From Rugosimonospora africana (GTDB taxonomy: Bacteria; Actinomycetota; Actinomycetes; Mycobacteriales; Micromonosporaceae): 64,000 bases of DNA. Every line of letters starts with the position of its first letter. Positions within the stretch are counted from its first letter, which is position 1. Of the stretch, positions 8,066 to 16,950 are shown piece after piece. Made by a program: the position numbers and the translations under genes. The stretch spans positions 1 to 64,000 of the forward strand of contig NZ_BONZ01000100.1 of the NCBI RefSeq assembly GCF_016862975.1, in the 5' to 3' direction. The notes below the pieces were generated by a model, which had not been told where the DNA came from, did not search any database, and saw nothing but the letters and a program-made list of their open reading frames with translations.

Positions 8066-8942
8066 CGGCCTTGATCTTCTGGGCGGCCGTGGTGTTCGCG
8101 CTGGTGATGCTGCGCGTCCGCGAGAGATCTTGGGGTCAGGCTGCTCGGGTAGCGCGCGTGCGGTCCGCGTACGGCGCGGGAGTTGTGGGCTCGGCGGCTG
8201 CGACCGCGGCACGCCCTGCTCAGCCAGAACAACCGACACTCGCCCGGGGAGTTCCTCACCGCCAACCGTGACGGACTCCCCGGTCCGGTCAGACCGGCCT
8301 AACGACAAGAGAACCTCGCGCAACGCTGGTGCTCAACCAGGTTCGCCAGAACTGGGGATCTGCCAACAGCCGCGTATAGCCTCATCGGACGATCGTCCGA
8401 CCGCTAGGCTGCACCCCTAATCCGTGCCGTCGCACAGCTGCCGTGTGCACTACGCGCGGCGTCGCCCGCCGCAGCCGTCACGCTGCTCGCGCTGAGCCCT
8501 CCCCCGCACCCGGACACCACGAAAACCCAGCGTTCAACGCCGGTTTCCAGCTTGGCTCGGGCTTGAAGCTGTCGAACAAGCCAGCCGCCTGGACCAGAAG
8601 CCAGGCACGGCGCACATCCTGCTGGCCGTCCTGGCCGCCTTCGAGGCCACCCGGCACTACCGAACTTGGTCGGCGACGCAGCTGGGCGGTACTTCCACCA
8701 CGCCTGTCGCCGGCGCTGATCGGCTACGTGTCGCCGGCGCGGCGGCCACCCAGTCCGACCCGGCTGCCCGAGCGCCTACGCCCCCGGGGCACCCGATGAA
8801 ATCGACCCAACGACGGAACCCGAAAGAGCGACAGGCTTCCATAGGATGCGCGTGATACCTGACTTGGGGTGAAGGGGTCACGGGCGTGGGCACGCCGATC
8901 CTGGAGGTCTCGCTGCGAGGGGATCTGTTGTTCATCATGCGG
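8066..8942. other. Gene-free stretch
   Basis: No convincing gene on either strand. A short hydrophobic reading frame opens at 8071 (IFWAAVVFALVMLRVRE) and then turns into low-quality Arg/Ala sequence, so it may be a membrane-protein scrap. An imperfect GGGGAGT...ACTCCCC hairpin is visible near 8246-8282. Nothing else stands out. Confidence 0.4.
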
Positions 8943-9308
8943 TCAGTAGCTGAATGTGGTGGCGCCTTCGTCGCCGATCCATTGCCACATCGGCACGGTG
9001 CCGCCGAGGTCGGCACCGTCGATGAGCTGGCTCTTGTCCAGCCGGCGGGCGTCGAAGCAGATCGGGCAGACCAGGTACCGTCCGCTGGCGGCCGCATACC
9101 GGGCGACGAGGTCGGACAGTGGCGGGCAGCCGTCGCAGGCCGTGGCCGTTGCCACGCCGGCCTGTGCGAGTCTGGTGGCCTCCTTCGTCAGGAACATCAG
9201 GGTTTGCCGGCCGGATTCGGCGGCCCCGACGGCGACCAGGAACGCGACGGTTACCTTCTCGGGATCCTCCAGCCCCGTGGTGAGGCTGACAACGGCCTTA
9301 CTGGTCAT
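8943..9308 (-). CDS. DsrE family protein
   Basis: 121 residues from ATG 9308, with GGAGG five bases upstream. Features of the DsrE/DsrF-like fold are the early strand AVVSLTTGLEDPEKVTVAFL, the LMFLTKEATRLA helix and a cysteine-bearing loop (CDGCPPLSDL, then YLVCPICFDAR). Such proteins handle persulfide sulfur or act as small redox/sulfur carriers in the cytoplasm. Its start overlaps the end of the upstream carboxymuconolactone-decarboxylase-like gene by 11 bp, so the two are translationally coupled and probably cooperate in thiol chemistry. Confidence 0.88.
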   Translation of the reverse strand: MTSKAVVSLTTGLEDPEKVTVAFLVAVGAAESGRQTLMFLTKEATRLAQAGVATATACDGCPPLSDLVARYAAASGRYLVCPICFDARRLDKSQLIDGADLGGTVPMWQWIGDEGATTFSY

Positions 9309-9792
9309 GGTGGCCTCCGTTGCACGGTTGGAGCAGAGCTGCGCGCGGTGTGGGATCGAGAGCGTCGTAGCTGTCGTCGGTTGTGGTGTGTGTTGCGTCC
9401 AGGACGGCGGTGCAGAACCGGCAGGCTGCTACGGCCGCCACGACGTGGAAGATCTCCATGTTGGACAGGTGCGCGCGCAGCGGGTCGAGGTCGGATCCAT
9501 GCCGGTCAACGGCGATGGCGAGCAGACTGTCGGTGTCCAAGAACGTGCTCTGGAGCACTGTGGCGTGGGCGAGGACGCAGTACCGCGCCCTGAGCCGGCG
9601 AGCCGCCGCGTGCCTCACCAGTTCGTCGCGGCGTTCGTCCATGCCCGCCCACAAGGCGGTGACGAGTTGCGTCCATGCGGCGTAGATGGCAGGTCCGGGT
9701 GCGAACACCCGGGTGTAGTGCGGGACGTATCCCAACCGGTGGTGGTCGGCACCGCAGAGCGCCGAGGCTTCCGGTGTCCGCAGAAGCGTCAT
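9298..9792 (-). CDS. AhpD/carboxymuconolactone decarboxylase-like protein
   Basis: 164 residues from ATG 9792 (a GTG at 9801 is the alternative; neither has a strong ribosome site). The helical pattern (LGYVPHYTRVF, TQLVTALW, LRARYCVLAHATVL, MEIFHVVAAVAACRFC) matches the AhpD-like fold of alkylhydroperoxidase/carboxymuconolactone decarboxylase proteins. The CxxCxxxH redox motif is reduced to YCVLAHA with a single cysteine, so peroxidase activity of the normal AhpD type is doubtful. It overlaps the DsrE gene downstream and lies about 100 bp after the LAL regulator on the same strand, suggesting one transcription unit. Confidence 0.75.
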   Translation of the reverse strand: MTLLRTPEASALCGADHHRLGYVPHYTRVFAPGPAIYAAWTQLVTALWAGMDERRDELVRHAAARRLRARYCVLAHATVLQSTFLDTDSLLAIAVDRHGSDLDPLRAHLSNMEIFHVVAAVAACRFCTAVLDATHTTTDDSYDALDPTPRAALLQPCNGGHHDQ

Positions 9793-9891
9793 GGGCGGCA
9801 CCGTAGTGCCCGGCCCGTTTGGGGGTACTGGGGGAAATCCCCCATGTTGGTGCTCACTGCTGGCGGGTGTTGGCCCGCGCGTGCGGCGGGC

Positions 9892-12477
9892 TCAGCCGAG
9901 CAGGTGACGTCCGTGGGCTGCGGCGACCGCCTGGCCGCGGCTGGTCACCCCGAGTTTGGCGAGCACCGCGGAGATATGGTGCTCGACGGTCTTTGTGGAC
10001 AGCGTCAGCCGGGCGGCGATATCGGTGTTCGATAGTCCCTGTGCGAGCAGTCGCAGCACCTCCGCCTGCCGGGCGGTCAGTCCGGCCGCGTTGGTCGTGG
10101 TGGTCAGGCGCGGGCCGCGCGGTACCCCGGTGACGCCCCGTCGGCGTAGCGCCGCCCGCAACCGGGCCGCGGCGCGCACCGCCCCCAGCCGATCCAGAAC
10201 AGTGAGCACTTCGGTGACGGCGGTCCGGTCGCCGTACGAGAGCGCCTCCAGCCGTGCGTATCCGCGTCCCCGGGCGGCCCAGGCGGCGGCCGCCCCGGAC
10301 CAGTCGCCGCCGATGAGACTGAGGTAGGGCTCTGGTCGCCGCACGGGTTCACCGTCGGGTTCGCCCGCAGCGCCACCCGCCTGCGAGCACCGGAACGCCA
10401 GTTCGGCGGCGAGCGCGCTGTGCCCCCGGGCGGAAGCCAGCTCCCACGCCGGGCGCGCCTCCGCCACGGCGCGTTCCGGCTCGCCGACCATCAGGAAATA
10501 CTCCGCTCGAGCCGACGCAACCGGCCCGATCCACTGCAACTCATCCAGCCCGTAGGCGTGGGCGGCGGCGGTGTCCAAGGTGGCCAGGGCGCCGTCGCTG
10601 CCTCCCGCGGACAGGATGCGCCCCTTCACGACCAACGCCGGGACGACGGCGACGCCAAGCCCGATGGGCCTGCTCAGCGAGGCGTGCGCATCGGTCAGCG
10701 CACCCTCCCAGTCCAGCCGTTCGAGCCGGATCATTGCCCGCAGGCCCAGCAGGTACTGCACGTATCCGTCGAGGTCTTCCCCGGTGGCGTAGGACAGTGC
10801 CTCGTCCAGCGCGGCTGCCGCGGCGTTGTAGTCGGCCAGTTCCAGCAGGGACGAGGACCGGTTCACCAGCGCGCGGGCGGCGTGGTCGGTCAGTCCCGCG
10901 GCGGCGGCCGAGCGGTGGATGCGGCGCAGCTCGTCGGCCGCCGTCACGTCGCCGGACAGCACGCGGGCGGTGGCCATGTTGACGCTCGCGTGCAGCGCCG
11001 TCTCCGCGTCGCCGAGGCTGTCCGCCAGGAGACGGGCCCGCTCGCCCCACTCCAGTGCCGCTTCCAACTCGTGGGCCAGCATGTGCAGCTGGGACCGGTT
11101 GCTGAAGGCCATGGCGAGCTCGCGGTCCGGCAGGCCGGCCCGGAGGACCACAACGGCCTCAGCAGCCGCTTCCCGGGCCGGTCCGCCCTGCCCACTCCAC
11201 CACGCCAGCCGTGAGATCCAGCGCAGGCATCTGCCGATCCGGTCCCGCTCGCCCAGCGAAGTCCACTCCCGCAGCGCCGCCCGGCACGCGTCCAGGCCCT
11301 CCGTCGACACCCCGGCCAGATACGCCTGAACGGCGTACGCCTCCAGTAACTCCGCCCGTTCTGCCGGAGGCAGCCGGGCTGCGTGCGGCGCCACCGCCCG
11401 ATAATGGGCTACGGACTCCCGGTGCGAGCCCTGCCCGGCGGCACGCGCCGCCGCCACCATACCGTGGCGCAGCACCGCGTCGATCTTCCCGCCAAGCCGA
11501 GCGTGGTGGACGAGGCGGGCCGGGTCGATACCGTCGACACCGGCCAGTAGGCCCAGTGCCTCGCGGTGCAGCGCGGCCCGGCTGACCGGGGACAGCGATT
11601 CCTCCACAGCCCGGCGTAGCAGTTCATGGCGGTAGGCCACTCCGTCACCGGCCGGCACGAGCACCCCGGCGGCGATGCACCCCTCGACCGCGGCCTCGCG
11701 TCCAATCAGCACGGCCGGCTCAGCACGGGTTGGTATCACCGAGACCAGCCGGGCCAGCTCCCGGGCCGGTTCTGGCAGGCCCCGCAGCCGGGCCAGTACG
11801 AGATCACGCACGGTGTCCGGAACCGCCGAGCCGCCCGCGAGCACCTCGGTCACCAGCAGCGGGTTGCCGCCGGTCAGCCGGTACACCTCCACCGCGTCCC
11901 GCCCGGCGCTGGTGGCCTGGTCGGCCACGCACGCCTCGGACAGCGGCAGGACCGGGATCCGACGCACAACCGCCCGCGGCATCGCGGCCAGCGCCACCCG
12001 GAGCGGGTGATCCGGGCCGACCTCGTCGTCGCGGTATGTCACCACAAGCAGAGCGGCTAGCCGATCGATCCGCCGAGAAAGGAACACCAGAAGGTCCATG
12101 GTGGCCTCGTCCGCCCAGTGCGCGTCCTCCACCACGACAACGGGCCGCCGCCGCTGGCGCGGGCCTGCCAGCTCGACCACGAGCGCTCCGAGCACCTCGG
12201 TACGGTCCGCGCCAGCGTCCAACAGCTCGGCCAGGCGCCCGCCCACCTGGCGCCCGATGTCGTGCAACGGCCCCAGCGCCCGCGGCGTCACCAGCGGGTC
12301 GCAGACACCCAGCAGCAACCGGGCGCGGGCACGGCACTGGCTCGCGAACGTGGCAACGAGCGCCGACTTACCGATGCCGGCCTCACCGGCGACGAGCGCG
12401 ACCATGCCGGCCCGACCACTGTCATGCAGCAGTTCCTCCAGTTGCGCCAACGGTCCGGACCGCTCCCACAGCTTCAT
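9892..12477 (-). CDS. LuxR family regulator with AAA ATPase domain (LAL type)
   Basis: 861 residues from ATG 12477, with TAGGAT about seven bases upstream; an in-frame start 10 codons earlier lacks a site. The N-terminal ATPase has Walker A GEAGIGKSAL and Walker B VVVVEDAHWADEA, with the LTGGNPLLVTEVL sensor-like block. The middle is helical TPR-like repeat, and the C-terminus is a LuxR helix-turn-helix (LTARQAEVLRLLAQGLSNTD, then STKTVEHHISAVLAKLGV). LAL proteins are large ATP-dependent activators, often of specialised metabolism. Immediately downstream on the same strand are the carboxymuconolactone decarboxylase-like and DsrE genes, the most likely local targets. Confidence 0.95.
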   Translation of the reverse strand: MKLWERSGPLAQLEELLHDSGRAGMVALVAGEAGIGKSALVATFASQCRARARLLLGVCDPLVTPRALGPLHDIGRQVGGRLAELLDAGADRTEVLGALVVELAGPRQRRRPVVVVEDAHWADEATMDLLVFLSRRIDRLAALLVVTYRDDEVGPDHPLRVALAAMPRAVVRRIPVLPLSEACVADQATSAGRDAVEVYRLTGGNPLLVTEVLAGGSAVPDTVRDLVLARLRGLPEPARELARLVSVIPTRAEPAVLIGREAAVEGCIAAGVLVPAGDGVAYRHELLRRAVEESLSPVSRAALHREALGLLAGVDGIDPARLVHHARLGGKIDAVLRHGMVAAARAAGQGSHRESVAHYRAVAPHAARLPPAERAELLEAYAVQAYLAGVSTEGLDACRAALREWTSLGERDRIGRCLRWISRLAWWSGQGGPAREAAAEAVVVLRAGLPDRELAMAFSNRSQLHMLAHELEAALEWGERARLLADSLGDAETALHASVNMATARVLSGDVTAADELRRIHRSAAAAGLTDHAARALVNRSSSLLELADYNAAAAALDEALSYATGEDLDGYVQYLLGLRAMIRLERLDWEGALTDAHASLSRPIGLGVAVVPALVVKGRILSAGGSDGALATLDTAAAHAYGLDELQWIGPVASARAEYFLMVGEPERAVAEARPAWELASARGHSALAAELAFRCSQAGGAAGEPDGEPVRRPEPYLSLIGGDWSGAAAAWAARGRGYARLEALSYGDRTAVTEVLTVLDRLGAVRAAARLRAALRRRGVTGVPRGPRLTTTTNAAGLTARQAEVLRLLAQGLSNTDIAARLTLSTKTVEHHISAVLAKLGVTSRGQAVAAAHGRHLLG

Positions 12478-12648
12478 CACGGCGATCCTACGACCGACAC
12501 CAGTCAACCCGGCGAGCGTTCAACCCCGCCATGACCGCGAACAGTTGCGGCATCGCGGCGATCGTGAACCCACGAGGGCCGAAGCAGAAGTCTTCCGGTA
12601 CGACGGCGGCGGCAGCGGTCATGATGCCGCCTTGATCAACTAGTCAGT

Positions 12649-12909
12649 TCACATAGGACGGTCACACAGACAATCTGACTCTGGCGCACAGATATCGGCG
12701 AGACTGTGCACCGCGTAGCGTCGATGCAGAAGATGGACCCAGTCGGCGATGCCGATGACAAGCAGCCCGCCGACAATCCATGCCGACAAGACCAAGAGCG
12801 CCGTTGGCGAATGCTGGCCGCCAAAGTAGATCTGATCCCTGACGGCCCGCGTCATGGCGTTGTTGGGGGATGCCGGCGCGGCCTGGGCATTCATCAGCGT
12901 GGCGTCCAA
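12649..12909 (-). pseudogene. Membrane protein C-terminal fragment
   Basis: 86 codons encode one strong membrane helix (ALLVLSAWIVGGLLVIGIAD) preceded by NAMTRAVRDQIYFGGQHS. This resembles the end of YhgE/ABC-2-type membrane transporters, where a conserved loop with R-x-x-x-YFGG leads into the last helix. No upstream body of such a transporter exists, so it is more likely a remnant than a complete small gene. No ribosome site was found. The rest of 12508-13043 shows nothing recognisable. Confidence 0.4.
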
Positions 12910-13043
12910 CTTGGACAGTTACTGCCAAACGGTTGAGCCGCCCAAAAAATAGCACTCGATGCTGCCGCCGCGATTCAGACCAATCATCCGGATCAACGTC
13001 CACAGCCAGAAACGGAGCCGGTCGCGGCGGGGTGGGACCGGCG

Positions 13044-16000
13044 TCATGGGTCGACCCGGACGAAGAACAGCTGGTTCGCCGGCGCCGGGGCACCGCAGGC
13101 CGCCTGTACGATCGCCGCACCGTTGGCGGTACCCGACCCGGTCACCGACAGGCAGGCGTCGCTGTGCACGTCGCGGATCTGCACCAGGATGTCCCGGCCG
13201 CTGCCGGAGACGTAGTCCAGCCGGAAGTGCTGGTTGGGTTGGGCCGGTCCGCCGGCCGCGCACGGGCTCTGGTCGATCGGCGCGGCATCGAGCAGGCTCC
13301 AGCCGCGCACCTCGACGCACTTGCCGGCTGCCGTCCTGAACTCGTAGTACGGCGAGTCGCCGACCGGTACCAGCGCGAACTGCTCCCAGGTCGCGGTGGC
13401 CACGCAGTCCCACTGGTCGAGCGCGGTACCGTCGGCCGTGCTGCCTCCCGGCACGTCCAGGCACTTGCTGTCGTACGAGGGCTGGATGCGGTACTTGCGG
13501 GTCTGGTCGATGTGCGGCGCGGGCAGGGCGGCGCCGACGTACCCGTCCCACCGGTCCTGCTTGTCGGCGAACCCGATGCCGGACGAGGTGAACGTGTACA
13601 GCCGCCGGGTGCCCGCTCCGGTGTCGTACAGCGCGGCGACATCGGTCCGGCCGTCGCCGTCGTAGTCGCCGGCACCGAACGTGACCGCGTGGGAGGCATC
13701 GAACCCGCCGGCGCCGCTGCTCCACCACGTGCCGGTGGTCCAGGTGCCGCCCTGGTCTGTGAAGGCGGCCAGGTGGGCGGTGGCGGAGCCGTCGTCGTAC
13801 AGGGCGAGGATCTCGTCCCGGTGCGCGGCGTCACCGTCGGCGTTGCCCGCCACGAACCGGGCCCGGTTCGCCGAGAAGGTACCCGCGGCGCTGGCCCAGG
13901 CGGTGACCGGCGCCCCGAACTGCCCGTGGTTGGAGGCGTGCACCATCAGCCGGCTCACCCCGCCGCCGGCGTCGACCACGTCGGCGATGTCCGTGTAGCC
14001 GTCCCCGTCGAAGTCGCCGGCCACCAGGTTCGCCTGTTCCAGCGCCAGGTTGCCGGCGCCGCTGTCCCACTGCAGCACCGGGTTGCCGAATGCTCCCCGG
14101 TTGGACAGCTGTACCCACAGCTTGCTCTGCCCACCGGCCAGCCCCTGCAACGCGGCGATGTCGTCGTAGCCGTCGCCGTTGAAGTCGCCGGCCACCAGCT
14201 TCAGGTGGCTGACCCGCCACCCGGAGCCGGTCCACACCGGCTGGCTGGCCGCGTTGTACCGGGTGCCGTCCGACAGCAGCAGGAACAGCCGGACCTGGGC
14301 GTCCGGGTCCTCCCGGAACATCGCGACATCGGTGCGGCCGTCGCCGTTGAAGTCGCCGTCGACGCTGGCGATCCGGCTGGTACCGAAGCCGCCGTTGATG
14401 CCGCTGTCCCAGCCGACGTACCCGGTGGAGAAGCCGCCCTGCCCGGCCACCCAGTTCCACACGGTGGTCCGGTCGTAGCCCTGGTCCACCACGGTGCTGA
14501 CGTCGCCGCGCCGGTCCCCGTTCAGGTCGGCCCGCGCCGCCGGTGCGGTCACCACCCGCCCGTGCTCGGCCAGCACCCAGCCGGCGTTCAGCGGGCTGAC
14601 GTTCCCGGCGCGGTCCACCGCGCGCACGTAGAGGGTGCGGCTGACATCGGACCCGTCGCCCGCGACCGCCGGCCACAGCGTCACCGGTACCGTGGCGGTG
14701 CCGTCCGTGGCGGCGACCACCGACATGGTCGTGGCGTCCGGGGTGAAGCCGTACTGGAAGCTGGCCACGTCCGTGTCGCCGCCGGCTCTGGTGAAGGTCA
14801 CCGTGCCGAGTTCACCCACCGACCGGACCGGTACGCCGTTGGGGTAGTCGGTTGAGGTGACGCTCGGCGGCGTGGGGCGGGTAGTGTCGACCGTGAAGTA
14901 GCACGGCGTCGAGTACGGTCCGGCGAGCGTGCCGTCCCGGGTGCGGGCCCGGTAGCCGAACACGGCGGTGGGTTGGTCGCTCGGCAGCACGCCGGCCGGG
15001 ACGGTGAGCCAGTTCGCCGCGTCCCCGGAGCCGACCGTGCCGGAGTTCTCCGTGTCCAGCACCGTGCTGCCTGACAGGATGTCCAGGTCGTCGGAGATGA
15101 GGTCGCCGTTCGGGTCGTAGCCGACAGCGCCGAAGGTCGGCGTCGTGGTGTTCAGCGGGGTCGGCGCGCCCACCGTACCGCACGGGGTGGGCGGCACCGT
15201 GGACACCGATGTCGGCGCCAGCGGCGGGGTGTTGTAGACGACGTTGAGCCGGGCGGTCGCCGGGTCGAACCGCTTCCAGTACAAGTCGTCGGACTCGTGC
15301 GCACTGGGAATCCTCAAGCCGAACGCCACCGCCTCCTGCGGGCCTGCCGCGCCGGTGGCCGCGTCCTGCGCGACCGCCTGGACCGAGCCGTTGGTCACGC
15401 CGAACTCCATCAGCATCGGCGACTGGCCGCACGCCGGCTTGTTCGCCTTGCCGCTCTGCGTGTCCAACGCCTTGCCGCCCAACCAGGAACTGGCGGTGTT
15501 GTTCCAGGTCACCGCTTTGGTCGGGTCGATGGTGTTGGTGTGCCACAGCTCGACGCTGGTCGCGGCGCAGTTCGCGGAGTGCGTCATGCTCACCGATACC
15601 CAGGCCTGCGAGACGGTGGCGTGTGCCAGCGGCGCGGTGTTCACCTGGAAGAAGGTGCGCCACGGCCCCTCGCCGGTGCCGTACGTGAGACCGACCCGCA
15701 TGTCGTCGTGATAGTAGGAGTCGGTCCAGTAAGACGTGGTCTTGCTGGAGCCGGACACGATGGTCCAGCGGTACTGGGCGGCGCTGTAGGACGGGTCGAT
15801 GTACAGCGGGTACCGGACGTCCGGCGCGGACAGCAGCGTCGCGTCCGGTACCACGGTCAGCTGTCCGGCCGCGACCTCCATGTGCATCGCCCGCTGCCGG
15901 GGCGCCCGGCTTCCATCGCTTCCGGTCGCGGCGGCGGCCGGCGTCGCGTCCAGTGTCGCGGTCGGGGTCCGGTCCGGGTCCGCGCCGCGGCTCTCCCACA

Positions 16001-16742
16001 TCATCGGGGTACCCGAGACGAAGACGGCCCTGCCGTCCGCGCCGAGCGCGGTGCTGCCGCCGTCCGGATCAGCCCGCAGCGTCAGTCCCTCGGTCCCGGT
16101 GCGCAGCCGGATCCGGCGCAGGGCCGGGTTGCGCGCCGCCGCGGCGTCGTGGACCACCAGCAGCTCGGAGAAGCCGATCGCGTCGACCCGCACCTGCAGG
16201 TCCACGCCGGGCAGCACAGCGCGGTAGGTCGCCGTGTCGCCGTCCAGCACCGGTACCGGGAGCGGAGCCGGCCAGGACAGCGACAGCCGCCGGTCGCCCT
16301 GTGCCGCACTGACCAGCGGGCCGCTGCCCCCGCCCGACAGCCGCAGTCCGGTCACGGTCGCGCCCGGAGAGACCGTACCGTCGGAGTTGCGCACCAGCCG
16401 GGTGTCGATGGGTACCCAGCGGCCGTCCCGGCGGGTCCGCACCGGCAACGCGTACTGCTCCAGCGTCCTGGTACCGGTCGGGTTAGCGAACACTTGCCCG
16501 GTCTCGGTGCGCTCGCTGGTGATCTCGACCGGCCGTCCGGTGCGGCGGGCCATGGCCAGCGCGCTGGCCGCGTCCGGCACGCCGGTGGCGGCCGTCGTGC
16601 CGGGCCCTGCCGCCGCGGCCGCGGGGCGGGCGGGTACCGTCGGCCGGGCGTGTGCCGGGGCCCCGGACGGAAGTGCCAGGCCGCTGGCGAGTGCCCCCGA
16701 AACAAGGGTGGTCAGCAGCCGCGCCGCTGGAAAGGAAGCCAT
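13044..16742 (-). CDS. Secreted FG-GAP repeat protein with C-terminal ricin-type lectin
   Basis: 1232 residues from ATG 16742, preceded by AGAGGGA eight bases upstream; the open frame continues to 17411 but that part is antisense to the Rhs gene and is rejected. It has a signal peptide (LLTTLVSGALASGLALPSG, cut near APAHA). A beta-rich N-terminal region is shared with 492-3560 (SGGGSGPLV, WPAPLPVPVLDG, LPGVDLQV). A carbohydrate-binding-like module spans about 320-520 and Ig-like segments follow. At least five FG-GAP blades with Ca-binding-like loops (GDFNGDGRTDV, GDFNGDGYDDI, GDFDGDGYTDI, GDYDGDGRTDV) lie at about 735-1050. The last ~150 residues are a ricin B lectin trefoil with QWDC and QAAC repeats, implying sugar binding. 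It is divergent from the Rhs gene with a SARP-like repeat between them, so it is probably exported and co-regulated with the Rhs protein. Confidence 0.88.
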   Translation of the reverse strand: MASFPAARLLTTLVSGALASGLALPSGAPAHARPTVPARPAAAAAGPGTTAATGVPDAASALAMARRTGRPVEITSERTETGQVFANPTGTRTLEQYALPVRTRRDGRWVPIDTRLVRNSDGTVSPGATVTGLRLSGGGSGPLVSAAQGDRRLSLSWPAPLPVPVLDGDTATYRAVLPGVDLQVRVDAIGFSELLVVHDAAAARNPALRRIRLRTGTEGLTLRADPDGGSTALGADGRAVFVSGTPMMWESRGADPDRTPTATLDATPAAAATGSDGSRAPRQRAMHMEVAAGQLTVVPDATLLSAPDVRYPLYIDPSYSAAQYRWTIVSGSSKTTSYWTDSYYHDDMRVGLTYGTGEGPWRTFFQVNTAPLAHATVSQAWVSVSMTHSANCAATSVELWHTNTIDPTKAVTWNNTASSWLGGKALDTQSGKANKPACGQSPMLMEFGVTNGSVQAVAQDAATGAAGPQEAVAFGLRIPSAHESDDLYWKRFDPATARLNVVYNTPPLAPTSVSTVPPTPCGTVGAPTPLNTTTPTFGAVGYDPNGDLISDDLDILSGSTVLDTENSGTVGSGDAANWLTVPAGVLPSDQPTAVFGYRARTRDGTLAGPYSTPCYFTVDTTRPTPPSVTSTDYPNGVPVRSVGELGTVTFTRAGGDTDVASFQYGFTPDATTMSVVAATDGTATVPVTLWPAVAGDGSDVSRTLYVRAVDRAGNVSPLNAGWVLAEHGRVVTAPAARADLNGDRRGDVSTVVDQGYDRTTVWNWVAGQGGFSTGYVGWDSGINGGFGTSRIASVDGDFNGDGRTDVAMFREDPDAQVRLFLLLSDGTRYNAASQPVWTGSGWRVSHLKLVAGDFNGDGYDDIAALQGLAGGQSKLWVQLSNRGAFGNPVLQWDSGAGNLALEQANLVAGDFDGDGYTDIADVVDAGGGVSRLMVHASNHGQFGAPVTAWASAAGTFSANRARFVAGNADGDAAHRDEILALYDDGSATAHLAAFTDQGGTWTTGTWWSSGAGGFDASHAVTFGAGDYDGDGRTDVAALYDTGAGTRRLYTFTSSGIGFADKQDRWDGYVGAALPAPHIDQTRKYRIQPSYDSKCLDVPGGSTADGTALDQWDCVATATWEQFALVPVGDSPYYEFRTAAGKCVEVRGWSLLDAAPIDQSPCAAGGPAQPNQHFRLDYVSGSGRDILVQIRDVHSDACLSVTGSGTANGAAIVQAACGAPAPANQLFFVRVDP

Positions 16743-16854
16743 CCGCTCGTCCCTCTCGCGTTCGGTGAGCCCCGCCGGAGCACGTGGCCGGTGAGGCAGC
16801 ATCGTAGGGCGGAAACGGCCCGCGCGAAGTCGGCTGCGGGGACGGTTGTCCGGG

Positions 16855-16883
16855 CTGTGCGATTTCTGTGCGCAGCCTGTGCG
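16855..16883. promoter_or_regulatory. Three 11-bp-spaced heptamers (SARP-like operator) in divergent promoter
   Basis: CTGTGCG occurs at 16855-16861, 16866-16872 and 16877-16883, identical copies exactly 11 bp apart. They lie between the divergent lectin/FG-GAP gene (start 16742) and the Rhs gene (start 16951). The heptamer is one base from CTGTACG upstream of the paralogue at 3560. Read toward the FG-GAP gene, the spacing leads to AACCGT 7 bp away, a poor -10, so which promoter it serves is unclear. Binding by the nearby SARP is an inference. Confidence 0.72.
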
Positions 16884-16950
16884 CGCCGGTTGCCATGCTT
16901 CCCTCGGCTTATTGGCGATAGTCGCGTTCTGTCTACTGGGAGGCGTCGTG

